Part shown: one piece after another, positions 1 through 5,340 of the stretch | How the letters are laid out: each line of letters starts with the position of its first letter | How positions within the stretch are numbered: position 1 is the stretch's first letter | Source: Ruminococcus flavefaciens | GTDB taxonomy: Bacteria; Bacillota; Clostridia; Oscillospirales; Ruminococcaceae | Direction: 5' to 3' | Assembly (NCBI GenBank): GCA_902792495.1 | Contig: CADBAC010000110.1 | Coordinates: 1 to 5,340, forward strand | DNA length: 5,340 bases | The notes under the pieces: model-generated | What the model saw: the letters and a program-made list of their open reading frames with translations, nothing else | Database searches by the model: none | What the model was told of the DNA's origin: nothing | Made by a program: the position numbers and the translations under genes

Positions 1-39
1 ATTCTATTAAAAGTCTTTGGAAGGGGGTACGGGGGCAGA

Positions 40-58
40 CTCCCTACGGGGTAGGGAG
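40..58. repeat. Hairpin 1 of the repeat: 8-bp perfect stem
   Basis: The arms CTCCCTAC (40-47) and GTAGGGAG (51-58) are exact reverse complements around a GGG loop. It is part of the composite repeat and codes for nothing recognisable. Confidence 0.7.
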
Positions 59-59
59 A

Positions 60-76
60 TGTCAGCGAAGCTGACA
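60..76. repeat. Hairpin 2 of the repeat: 7-bp stem with GAA triloop
   Basis: The arms TGTCAGC (60-66) and GCTGACA (70-76) close on a GAA loop. The tip, GCGAAGC (65-71), is the sequence known from DNA biophysics as an unusually stable mini-hairpin, so the top strand could extrude readily here. That the motif matters in the cell is inference. Confidence 0.7.
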
Positions 77-97
77 GAGGGTACCGCCTCCGTCAGA

Positions 98-123
98 GGG
101 AACCTTTCCTCAGAAAGGTTTCC
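98..123 (-). repeat. Hairpin 3 of the repeat, first stable stem after the ABC gene
   Basis: The arms AACCTTTC (101-108) and GAAAGGTT (113-120) pair perfectly around CTCA. A wobble plus two GC pairs extend the stem to 98-123. It begins about 58 nt past the ABC stop codon in the direction of transcription, so it is the first candidate 3' end for that mRNA. No U-tract follows it on the minus strand, so it is not a textbook intrinsic terminator. A processing or stabilising stem is as likely. Confidence 0.5.
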
Positions 124-181
124 CCCCGATAAATACATATAAAACTGCCGTATAGGTACCACGGTTAACAGCGCCCTTTTA

Positions 182-3145
182 TTATTCTGTTCTGAGGGCC
201 TCGACAGGGTCTTTCTTGGATGCAACTCTTGACGGGATAAGTCCTGCAATGAGGGTGAGCACCATGCTGATTATGATAAGTGCCACAGCGCCGCTGACAG
301 GAACTCTTGCCACAAGGGTATCAAGGCTTGTTACGTGGTGGATGATATAATTGATCGGAATTGTAAGAAGCACCGACACACCGATACCGATCACACCCGC
401 ACACAGTCCCACAAGGAGAGTTTCGGCATTGAACACGGTAGATACGTCGTGCTTTGAAGCGCCGATAGCACGGAGAATACCGATCTCCCTCGTTCTTTCG
501 AGAACTGATATATAAGTGATGATACCGATCATGATCGATGATACCACAAGGGAAATTCCCACAAATGCGATCAGCAGATAGGAGATACCGCTGATAATGC
601 CTGTGATGGACGACATAAGCAGTGCAACATAGTCGGTGTAGTGGATAACGTCAGCCTCCTTGACACCTTTGTTGTACTCCTCGATAGCATCGGATATCTC
701 GTCCTTATCCTCGAAGCTTCTTGCAAAAAGACGGATAGTTGAAGGATCGTCCTCCTGTGCCTTGCCGAAAAGCTTCATATTGTCATCGTATGTGGAATCG
801 GAGACCTGTTCAGGAATGAACTCATCGTAGATCTTCAGGTACTGGTCATTAGTAAGCTTTGTACCGTCGAGAGCGGCGGAAAGCTGATTATTGGTCATAG
901 AACCAAGCTGTTCCTGTGACATTGCCTGATACTGCTCAGCCACCTGCTGTCTGATTGCTTCTTCTGCAAACTGCTTCATCTCGTCGTCGCTGAGGTTATC
1001 GATATAGGACGTTACCTGTGAAGGATCAACTCCCAGCTGAGCGGAGTACATTTCCGTTATCTGCTTGACGAAAGTCTTGCGGTCGAAGTCCTTCATAGCT
1101 TCAGCCACCTGAGCCTCCATCTGCTTTTCATCGGGCTGAGCGGCGATAAATCGGTAAACATCCGCTTTCTCGTCAGTCTTTGCCTTCTTGACGTAATTCT
1201 TTGCGTCGTCAATCTTTTCCTTGTCGGTAGGCCCCTGATATTCGTCTGTGATGAATCTTGTACCTGTCAGCACATCAACGGTCTCGTCTTCCTCCTGAGC
1301 CTTTACAAGTTCACTGTCGTTGGTCTTGTCGATGACGAACTGTGTAAGCTCTGAAGTATAGCCGATGTAGCTGGTGAGCATTGCTGCCTTTACATCTTCC
1401 TTTGGACGGATAAAGCCTGTTATCTTCAGTTCAGTGCCGATATCCTCGGAATTATAGAGGTAATCAAGGCCTGTTTCATTAGCGGTCAGGTCAACGTAGC
1501 CCTTGCCGCCTTCGTTTTTCTGGTAGTATTCGCAAGGGAGTATCATCTTGAACTTCTTGTTCATTATCTCGTCGAAACTCCATTCAAGAGTACCGTAGTC
1601 CTTTATCTCCTCGCTGCTCATTGCGGCTTTGATCTTTTCCTTGAAGTCGTCCTGATTCTTCATACCCATAGCATAAACTATGATATCCGGCAGTTCGTTG
1701 TTCTTGGTGAGGACCACGACCGCCTCGTTGTAAGCATCCGGCCAATCGCCGTGAACTACTTCGTACTGCTCTTTAACGATGTCGTTAACGCCCTTGCCGT
1801 CCTCATTGGGGAGAAGCTCCTGGAAAACGTTAAGGCCGAAAGCCTGCATCTCCATGCCTGCCATAGGATTGTTCATGGCAGTTGACATATAGTCCGAGCC
1901 CTCCACACCGAGAGCCTTGGAGTAAAGCTCCATGAAGTCAGCCTTGATTATCTCACCGTCGGGAGTTTCCGTAAACACAGGCATTTTCACATCGTAGCTG
2001 AATCCTACAGCGCTTGCCTTATCCTTGATAACATCGCTTTCGTCGATGAACTTCTTGAAGTCCTTCATATTGTTTATCTGCTTGGCAGAAGCATTGAAGG
2101 AGTTGAACATATCGTAAATAGCGGTATTCGCATATACTTTGTCATCATCGAACGTGCGGCTTTCATAGTCCTGCTGATTCTGCATGAGTGATTCCACCAT
2201 GCCCGAAGTATCGGTATTTTCACGGTATATCTCCAGCGGATAGGAAGAAAGAGTTTCCTCCTGCACATTGTCGATATACTCATTGATACCTGTTGAAAGC
2301 GAAAGAATGAGCGCAATACCGATTATACCGATAGAACCTGCAAAAGCTGTCAGGATAGTTCTTCCCTTTTTGGTAAGCAGATTGTTAAGTGAGAGTGAAA
2401 CTGCTGTGCCGAAAGACATTGATACACGTTTTTTCTTGCCCTCCTGCTTTTCATCAGCAGTTTCAGGCTCATAGGGTGAGCTGTCTGAGGTAAGCTTTCC
2501 GTCCTTTATCCTTACGATACGTGTGGCGTACTGCTCGGCAAGTTCGGGGTTATGAGTTACCATGATTACCAGCTTATCCTTGGCTATCTCCTTGAGAAGT
2601 TCCATTACCTGAATGGATGTCTCACTGTCGAGAGCACCTGTCGGCTCGTCTGCAAGGAGGATATCGGGATTATTTATCAGCGCACGGGCGATCGCAACTC
2701 TCTGCATCTGTCCGCCCGACATCTGGTTCGGCTTCTTGTGGAGCTGATCGCCCAGTCCGACTTTTTCGAGAGCCTCCTTAGCCCTTTGTCTGCGCTCGGA
2801 TTTTGATACGCCCGATATAGTAAGCGCCAGTTCTACGTTGGCAAGAACGGTCTGATGCGGTATCAGGTTATAGCTCTGGAAAATGAATCCGATAGAATGA
2901 TTTCTGTAAGCGTCCCAGTCTCTGTCCTTGTACTCCTTTGTGGAAACTCCGTTGATTATCAGGTCACCCGAAGTATAGTGGTCGAGACCGCCTATGATGT
3001 TGAGCAGTGTTGTCTTTCCACAGCCCGAATGACCGAGTATAGCCACAAACTCGTTTTCACGGAATGTGATGCTTACGCCGTTCAGGGCTTTTACAATGTT
3101 ATCGCCGCTTCCGTATTCCTTGACGATATCTTTAAGTTGAAGCAT
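182..3145 (-). CDS. ABC transporter, fused ATPase and FtsX/MacB-type permease with a large extracellular domain
   Basis: A 987-residue protein with the MacB order: N-terminal ATPase, one membrane helix, a large extracellular part, then three C-terminal helices. The ATPase (about 1-220) is complete: Walker [10 protein letters not shown] (38-46), Q-loop Gln90, signature MSGGQ (142-146), Walker B ILLADEP (162-168) and H-loop His198. Likely membrane helices are near 262-285, 850-880, 908-935 and 951-972, with the permease motif [15 protein letters not shown] at 883-897. Residues about 286-840 face outward and are rich in acidic residues, Gln and Met, with a mainly helical stretch at 640-800. This is far larger than the roughly 200-residue MacB periplasmic domain. 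Such mechanotransmission proteins work as dimers and do not usually pump substrate through the membrane. The substrate is unknown; peptide-antibiotic defence, lipoprotein handling or envelope control are possible. No MacA-like partner is in the window. ATG at 3145 is chosen for its Shine-Dalgarno; a GTG at 3193 falls on the predicted transcription start. Confidence 0.93.
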   Translation of the reverse strand: MLQLKDIVKEYGSGDNIVKALNGVSITFRENEFVAILGHSGCGKTTLLNIIGGLDHYTSGDLIINGVSTKEYKDRDWDAYRNHSIGFIFQSYNLIPHQTVLANVELALTISGVSKSERRQRAKEALEKVGLGDQLHKKPNQMSGGQMQRVAIARALINNPDILLADEPTGALDSETSIQVMELLKEIAKDKLVIMVTHNPELAEQYATRIVRIKDGKLTSDSSPYEPETADEKQEGKKKRVSMSFGTAVSLSLNNLLTKKGRTILTAFAGSIGIIGIALILSLSTGINEYIDNVQEETLSSYPLEIYRENTDTSGMVESLMQNQQDYESRTFDDDKVYANTAIYDMFNSFNASAKQINNMKDFKKFIDESDVIKDKASAVGFSYDVKMPVFTETPDGEIIKADFMELYSKALGVEGSDYMSTAMNNPMAGMEMQAFGLNVFQELLPNEDGKGVNDIVKEQYEVVHGDWPDAYNEAVVVLTKNNELPDIIVYAMGMKNQDDFKEKIKAAMSSEEIKDYGTLEWSFDEIMNKKFKMILPCEYYQKNEGGKGYVDLTANETGLDYLYNSEDIGTELKITGFIRPKEDVKAAMLTSYIGYTSELTQFVIDKTNDSELVKAQEEDETVDVLTGTRFITDEYQGPTDKEKIDDAKNYVKKAKTDEKADVYRFIAAQPDEKQMEAQVAEAMKDFDRKTFVKQITEMYSAQLGVDPSQVTSYIDNLSDDEMKQFAEEAIRQQVAEQYQAMSQEQLGSMTNNQLSAALDGTKLTNDQYLKIYDEFIPEQVSDSTYDDNMKLFGKAQEDDPSTIRLFARSFEDKDEISDAIEEYNKGVKEADVIHYTDYVALLMSSITGIISGISYLLIAFVGISLVVSSIMIGIITYISVLERTREIGILRAIGASKHDVSTVFNAETLLVGLCAGVIGIGVSVLLTIPINYIIHHVTSLDTLVARVPVSGAVALIIISMVLTLIAGLIPSRVASKKDPVEALRTE

Positions 3146-3152
3146 TTGATTT

Positions 3153-3159
3153 CCCCTTT
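3153..3159 (-). promoter_or_regulatory. Ribosome binding site of the ABC gene
   Basis: AAAGGGG on the minus strand ends 7 nt before the ATG at 3145. It fixes the start there, 16 codons inside the longest open frame. Confidence 0.8.
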
Positions 3160-3174
3160 CAAAATAATCTCCTG

Positions 3175-3220
3175 TGTTTGTGAATAAAATCACAATATCA
3201 TTATATCATATTCACAAACA
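3175..3220. promoter_or_regulatory. Probable operator: perfect 12-bp inverted repeat around the -10 box
   Basis: TGTTTGTGAATA (3175-3186) and TATTCACAAACA (3209-3220) are exact reverse complements 22 bp apart. The right arm lies in the spacer between the -35 and -10 boxes. The left arm lies just after the predicted transcription start. The -10 box (3200-3205) sits between them. A related half-site, TCACAA, occurs at 3190-3195. The placement suits a repressor that blocks RNA polymerase. Only one arm is transcribed, so this is not an mRNA hairpin. The regulator is not in the window. Confidence 0.6.
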
Positions 3221-3228
3221 GAAATCAA
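3200..3228 (-). promoter_or_regulatory. Sigma-A type promoter of the ABC gene
   Basis: On the minus strand, a -35 box TTGATT (3223-3228, 4 of 6 consensus) is followed after exactly 17 bp by a perfect -10 box TATAAT (3200-3205). Transcription should start near 3193, giving a leader of about 48 nt before the ATG at 3145. The promoter lies after the terminator of the upstream operon, so the ABC gene is its own unit. Confidence 0.75.
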
Positions 3229-3233
3229 TTATC

Positions 3234-3250
3234 TTGTGAACATTTCACAA
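3234..3250. promoter_or_regulatory. Second operator-like palindrome just upstream of the -35 box
   Basis: TTGTGAAcatTTCACAA has perfect 7-bp arms with a 3-bp centre. It begins 5 bp beyond the -35 box, where activators or cooperative repressors bind. Its half-site is identical to that in the 12-bp inverted repeat at 3175-3220, which suggests one regulator binds both. A weaker copy, TTTACAA, lies at 3255-3261. Confidence 0.55.
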
Positions 3251-3275
3251 AGTGTTTACAAAACTGCACAAATAA

Positions 3276-3303
3276 AGGGACACTTAACTGTTAAAGTGTC
3301 CCT
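3276..3303 (-). terminator. Intrinsic terminator of the ppa-prs operon
   Basis: A perfect 10-bp stem (3276-3285 with 3294-3303, GGGACAC in the arm) encloses an 8-nt loop, 12 nt after the PRPP synthetase stop codon. On the minus strand the stem runs into TTTATTTGTG, a moderately U-rich tail. The other direction also ends in an AT-rich tail, but no plus-strand gene converges here. It separates the operon from the ABC promoter. Confidence 0.75.
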
Positions 3304-3315
3304 ATTATTTAGTCA

Positions 3316-4479
3316 TTATTTCATGCCGTACTTCTTAAGCAGATTCTCGATCTTCTCGTGAGGATCGATGATCTTGCTGATGGAAACATCGTGATTGATA
3401 GCCTCGATGAAGTATGCGATATACTTTGATACATCAACTTCGTGGAACCATGGTCTGCTGAGAAGCTCAGGAGTTCTGTAAGTCAGGTTTGTACCGAATA
3501 CACCGCCGATAACGCCTTCTTCGTAAGCCTTGTCGAACTTCTCAAGGCCGTTTGTGAATATAGCGTATGTAGCGTATGTGAAGATCCTTCCTGCCTTCTT
3601 CTTCTTGAGGTTGTAAGCAAGGTCCAGCATTGACTCGCCTGATGAGATGATATCATCAGCAACGAAGACATCCTTGCCTTCAACAGGGTTGCCCAGGTAT
3701 TCGTGAGCAACGATAGGATTGCGTCCGTTTACGATAGTTGAGTAGTCTCTTCTCTTGTAGAACATACCCATATCAACGCCGAGAACAGAAGCATAGTACA
3801 TATTTCTGTTGAGAGCGCCTTCATCAGGGCTGACTACCATGAATTTCTCCTTTGAGAAGTTGAGATCCTTGATATCCTTCAGCATAGCCTTGAGTACCTG
3901 ATAAGTAGGCATAACGTTATCGAAGCCCATAAGAGGCACAGCGTTCTGTACTCTCGGGTCGTGTGCATCGAAAGTTACGATGTTTGATACGCCCATAGCT
4001 TCAAGCTCCTGGAGTGCGCAGGCACAGTCAAGTGATTCACGGTAGCTTCTTCTGTGCTGACGTCCGCCGTAAAGGGTAGGCATGATAACAGTGATCCTGT
4101 GAGCCTTACCGCTGGCAGCCTGGATTATTCTCTTGAGGTCCTGGAAATGGTCATCAGGAGACATGGAGTTCTGCATTCCGAAGTAATCATACTTGATGCT
4201 GTAGTTGCCTACATCGATGATGATGAAGAGGTCCTTGCCTCGAACAGTTGACTTGATAAGGCCCTTACCGTCACCTGAAGAAAATCTTGGGCATTCGCTT
4301 TCAACGAGGAAAGTATCAACATTGATACCGCCCTTGCCTGCCCAGTCAACGAGGTAATCGTCGATCTTGCCGCCCAACTCTGTAACGCTGTTCATGGCAA
4401 TGATACCGATAGGGGCAACATTTGAATCTCTTCCGAATAAAATCTCACTTGAAGCTGTCATAAAAATGTACTCGCACAT
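3316..4479 (-). CDS. prs: Ribose-phosphate pyrophosphokinase (PRPP synthetase), divergent long form
   Basis: This cytoplasmic enzyme should convert ribose 5-phosphate and ATP to PRPP and AMP, feeding purine, pyrimidine, NAD, His and Trp synthesis. It has 387 residues, against about 315 for the common bacterial enzyme. Family landmarks appear in order: RFSSGDGK (65-72, for RF-DGE), MPTLYGGRQHRR (133-144, for the PYFGYARQDR region), DAHDPRVQNAVP (171-182, for DLHA-QIQGFF), VSPDEGALNR (217-226), the catalytic loop residues KRR (242-244) and the PRPP loop VADDIISSGES (273-283, for DDIIDTAGT). The acidic pair and catalytic Lys and Arg remain, but the third acid of the PRPP loop is Ser. The protein appears to belong to a Clostridial long branch of the family. 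It lies 58 nt after ppa without a terminator between. The start is uncertain: ATG 4506 lacks a good ribosome site, while ATG 4479 and 4461 lie behind AAAGGAG. Numbering here is from 4479. Confidence 0.88.
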   Translation of the reverse strand: MCEYIFMTASSEILFGRDSNVAPIGIIAMNSVTELGGKIDDYLVDWAGKGGINVDTFLVESECPRFSSGDGKGLIKSTVRGKDLFIIIDVGNYSIKYDYFGMQNSMSPDDHFQDLKRIIQAASGKAHRITVIMPTLYGGRQHRRSYRESLDCACALQELEAMGVSNIVTFDAHDPRVQNAVPLMGFDNVMPTYQVLKAMLKDIKDLNFSKEKFMVVSPDEGALNRNMYYASVLGVDMGMFYKRRDYSTIVNGRNPIVAHEYLGNPVEGKDVFVADDIISSGESMLDLAYNLKKKKAGRIFTYATYAIFTNGLEKFDKAYEEGVIGGVFGTNLTYRTPELLSRPWFHEVDVSKYIAYFIEAINHDVSISKIIDPHEKIENLLKKYGMK

Positions 4480-4501
4480 ACCGCCTGTGCGATACTCCTT
4501 T
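4472..4501 (-). promoter_or_regulatory. Shine-Dalgarno plus hairpin over the prs start codon
   Basis: On the minus strand AAAGGAG (4495-4501) is followed after 2 nt by a perfect 7-bp stem, TCGCACA with TGTGCGA (4486-4492 with 4472-4478), and a 7-nt loop. The ATG at 4479 starts at the end of the loop and runs into the stem. From the Shine-Dalgarno, the spacing to ATG 4479 is 15 nt, longer than usual. To ATG 4461 it is 33 nt, or about 12 nt if the hairpin is folded away. The fold therefore affects which start is used and perhaps how strongly. Confidence 0.5.
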
Positions 4502-4537
4502 CGCATAAAAGATAATTTCCATACTCATTTCGGCTGA

Positions 4538-5068
4538 TCACTTGCAGAAGTTTTCGATATAGCGTTCAATATCCCCGCTGATTATTTTTTTCGCCTCCTC
4601 TGCATGATCGACCTCGTTAACGGCTGTTGTTTTGTTTTCAAGTTCCTTGTATACCTTGAAGAAATGTGTCATCTCCTCGAAGATATGTTTAGGCAGTTCC
4701 TCGATATCCTTATACATATTGTAATTAGGATCATCGAATGGGATAGCAATGATCTTATCATCTCTGTGATCATTGTCGAGCATTCTTATAACTCCGATGG
4801 GGTAGCATCTTACCAGAGTAAGAGGTATGAGCTGTTCCGAACAGAGCACGAGAACGTCGAGGGGATCGTTGTCGTCTGAGTAAGTCCTGGGTATAAATCC
4901 GTAGTTTGCAGGATAGTGGGTAGAGGTATAGAGGATACGGTCCATTTTGATGAGGCCTGTTTCCTTGTCAAGTTCATACTTGATCTTGCTTCCCTTACCT
5001 ATCTCGATCACTGCAATGAAATCATCGGGACTTATTCTTTTAGGACTGATCTTATGCCAGATATTCAT
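4538..5068 (-). CDS. ppa: Inorganic pyrophosphatase, family I (soluble)
   Basis: This cytoplasmic, metal-dependent enzyme hydrolyses pyrophosphate to two phosphates and drives PPi-releasing biosynthetic reactions forward. The 176 residues match the usual bacterial length. The active site known from the E. coli enzyme is all present: Glu22, Lys30, Glu32, Arg44, Tyr56 in YPANYG (52-57), the signature DNDPLDV (66-72) with its three metal-binding Asp, Asp98, Asp103, Lys105 and the Tyr140-Lys141 pair. There is no signal peptide or membrane segment. The ATG at 5068 has a strong Shine-Dalgarno 5 nt upstream. The gene is first in a probable operon with the PRPP synthetase, a sensible pairing because PRPP-using enzymes release PPi. 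It is transcribed from the promoter at 5160-5187 through a structured leader. Nothing suggests truncation. Confidence 0.96.
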   Translation of the reverse strand: MNIWHKISPKRISPDDFIAVIEIGKGSKIKYELDKETGLIKMDRILYTSTHYPANYGFIPRTYSDDNDPLDVLVLCSEQLIPLTLVRCYPIGVIRMLDNDHRDDKIIAIPFDDPNYNMYKDIEELPKHIFEEMTHFFKVYKELENKTTAVNEVDHAEEAKKIISGDIERYIENFCK

Positions 5069-5073
5069 AAATT

Positions 5074-5079
5074 CCCTCC
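5074..5079 (-). promoter_or_regulatory. Ribosome binding site of ppa
   Basis: GGAGGG on the minus strand ends 5 nt before the ATG at 5068. It is a near-ideal site that supports this start. Confidence 0.85.
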
Positions 5080-5086
5080 GCAGCCT

Positions 5087-5101
5087 GTCCCGTCATGGGA
5101 C
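5087..5101 (-). other. Small hairpin just upstream of the ppa ribosome site
   Basis: GTCCC (5087-5091) and GGGAC (5097-5101) form a 5-bp stem with a 5-nt loop, ending 7 nt from the Shine-Dalgarno. It is short and could be chance. It matters mainly because one of its arms, ACGGG in the mRNA, could alternatively pair with the first arm of the larger leader hairpin. Confidence 0.35.
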
Positions 5102-5107
5102 GAATTT

Positions 5108-5133
5108 CCCGTTCCTGAAAAGGCAGAAACGGG
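5108..5133 (-). other. Leader hairpin in the ppa 5' UTR
   Basis: On the minus strand CCCGTTTCTG pairs with CAGGAACGGG over 10 positions, nine Watson-Crick and one G-U, around a CCTTTT loop. It lies in the leader of about 85 nt between the promoter and ppa. No U-tract follows, so it is not a terminator by itself. A role in mRNA stability or translation control is inference. I do not recognise a known riboswitch. Confidence 0.5.
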
Positions 5134-5159
5134 TTATTTCGCAGTTATCCGCTACTAAT

Positions 5160-5187
5160 AGTATACCATTTTTTTTAGATTTGTCAA
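5160..5187 (-). promoter_or_regulatory. Sigma-A type promoter of the ppa-prs operon
   Basis: On the minus strand a perfect -35 box TTGACA (5182-5187) is followed after 16 bp, including a run of eight A, by TATACT (5160-5165, 5 of 6 consensus). Transcription should start near 5153. The near-consensus boxes fit strong constitutive expression of a housekeeping enzyme. Confidence 0.75.
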
Positions 5188-5340
5188 TATTACCGCAGAT
5201 TTTCGGCATTTACAATAAATTATCACAGATTTCGGAGTTTTTTTCGTTTTATAGCCAGATATTGCGATTCATAATCATCCTACAAGCACAAAGCCAAGTA
5301 TTGATGACATTATGATAGCTTCTCAAAGGAAATATAAGTA
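5188..5340. other. AT-rich upstream region, no supported gene
   Basis: No supported gene or RNA lies in these 153 bases. Two similar short strings occur, CGCAGATTTTCGG (near 5195) and CACAGATTTCGG (near 5224), followed by a run of T at about 5238-5244. An open stretch of about 30 codons runs from the right edge on the minus strand to a stop near 5251, but nothing supports it as the tail of a real gene. Confidence 0.4.

Larger units (their letters stand above)
10..127. repeat. Composite palindromic intergenic repeat (three hairpins in a row)
   Basis: This GC-rich non-coding block lies between the ABC gene's stop codon and the left edge. It holds three back-to-back perfect or near-perfect hairpins (40-58, 60-76, 98-123). 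The outer parts are a G-rich stretch at about 22-36 and a run of six C at 122-127, which could pair as an enclosing stem. An imperfect direct repeat, GACAGAGGGTACC (73-85) against GTCAGAGGGAACC (92-104), matches at 11 of 13 positions. The pattern resembles short palindromic elements repeated between genes in Ruminococcaceae; that comparison is from memory, not a search. There is no transposase and no convincing coding potential. It may act as a transcript 3' end or stability element for the ABC gene. Boundaries are approximate. Confidence 0.6.

Noticed and set aside
7..249. 80-codon open frame on the minus strand over the left-end repeat
   Set aside because: It overlaps the ABC gene end in another frame and is translated hairpin repeat; low-complexity frames of this kind are usually spurious.
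3075..3160. Possible short leader peptide from a TTG preceded by AGGAG, out of frame with the ABC gene
   Set aside because: It would be only about 23 codons, overlaps the ABC ribosome site and start, and has no recognisable attenuation structure.
2268..3187. Several plus-strand open frames antisense to the ABC gene
   Set aside because: They are shadows of a clear, motif-complete coding sequence and have no domains of their own.
3143..3193. Upstream GTG start at 3193 giving a 1003-residue ABC protein
   Set aside because: It has no Shine-Dalgarno and coincides with the predicted transcription start. ATG 3145 has AAAGGGG at 7 nt and begins with the usual ABC N-terminus.
3234..3250. CRP/FNR site
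   Set aside because: The core is TGTGA-N5-TCACA, one base shorter than the CRP N6 spacing, and the other half-sites are arranged quite differently.
4947..5315. 122-codon plus-strand open frame spanning the ppa start and upstream region
   Set aside because: It runs antisense over ppa, its leader and promoter, has no ribosome site I can see and no recognisable domain.
1..5340. CRISPR array, transposase, phage, toxin-antitoxin or defence system
   Set aside because: I saw no regularly spaced repeats and no matching protein motifs. All coding space is filled by a transporter and two core metabolic enzymes.

Overview
The window looks like a chromosomal stretch of a low-to-mid GC anaerobic Firmicute, most likely a Ruminococcus-type member of the Oscillospirales. 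This is an inference from three things: strong Shine-Dalgarno sites and sigma-A style promoters, a MacB-like ABC protein with a very large extracellular domain of the kind common in gut Clostridia, and a GC-rich palindromic intergenic repeat resembling those scattered through Ruminococcaceae genomes. No database search was possible.

All three genes lie on the minus strand, so the window reads right to left. From the right, positions 5188-5340 are AT-rich with no gene I can support. A good promoter (5160-5187) and a leader of about 85 nt with two hairpins precede ppa, a family I inorganic pyrophosphatase (4538-5068). After a short gap without a terminator comes a divergent, long ribose-phosphate pyrophosphokinase (3316-4479), which ends at a hairpin terminator (3276-3303). 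The two form a probable two-gene operon. One enzyme makes PRPP; the other removes the pyrophosphate released when phosphoribosyltransferases use PRPP, which pulls nucleotide, NAD, His and Trp synthesis forward.

The intergenic stretch 3146-3275 holds a separate promoter (3200-3228) for the next gene. It is embedded in a cluster of TTGTGAA/TTCACAA half-sites: a perfect 12-bp inverted repeat bracketing the -10 box and a 17-bp palindrome just upstream of the -35 box. This looks like an operator region for an unidentified regulator. The gene (182-3145) encodes a 987-residue ABC ATPase fused to an FtsX-type permease with about 550 residues outside the cell.

The left end (about 10-127) is a non-coding composite of three consecutive hairpins, read as a dispersed palindromic repeat. 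I found no rRNA, tRNA, CRISPR array, transposase or phage gene. The gene content is largely ordinary. The most interesting signals are regulatory: the half-site cluster in front of the ABC gene, and a hairpin between the Shine-Dalgarno and start codon of the PRPP synthetase gene.
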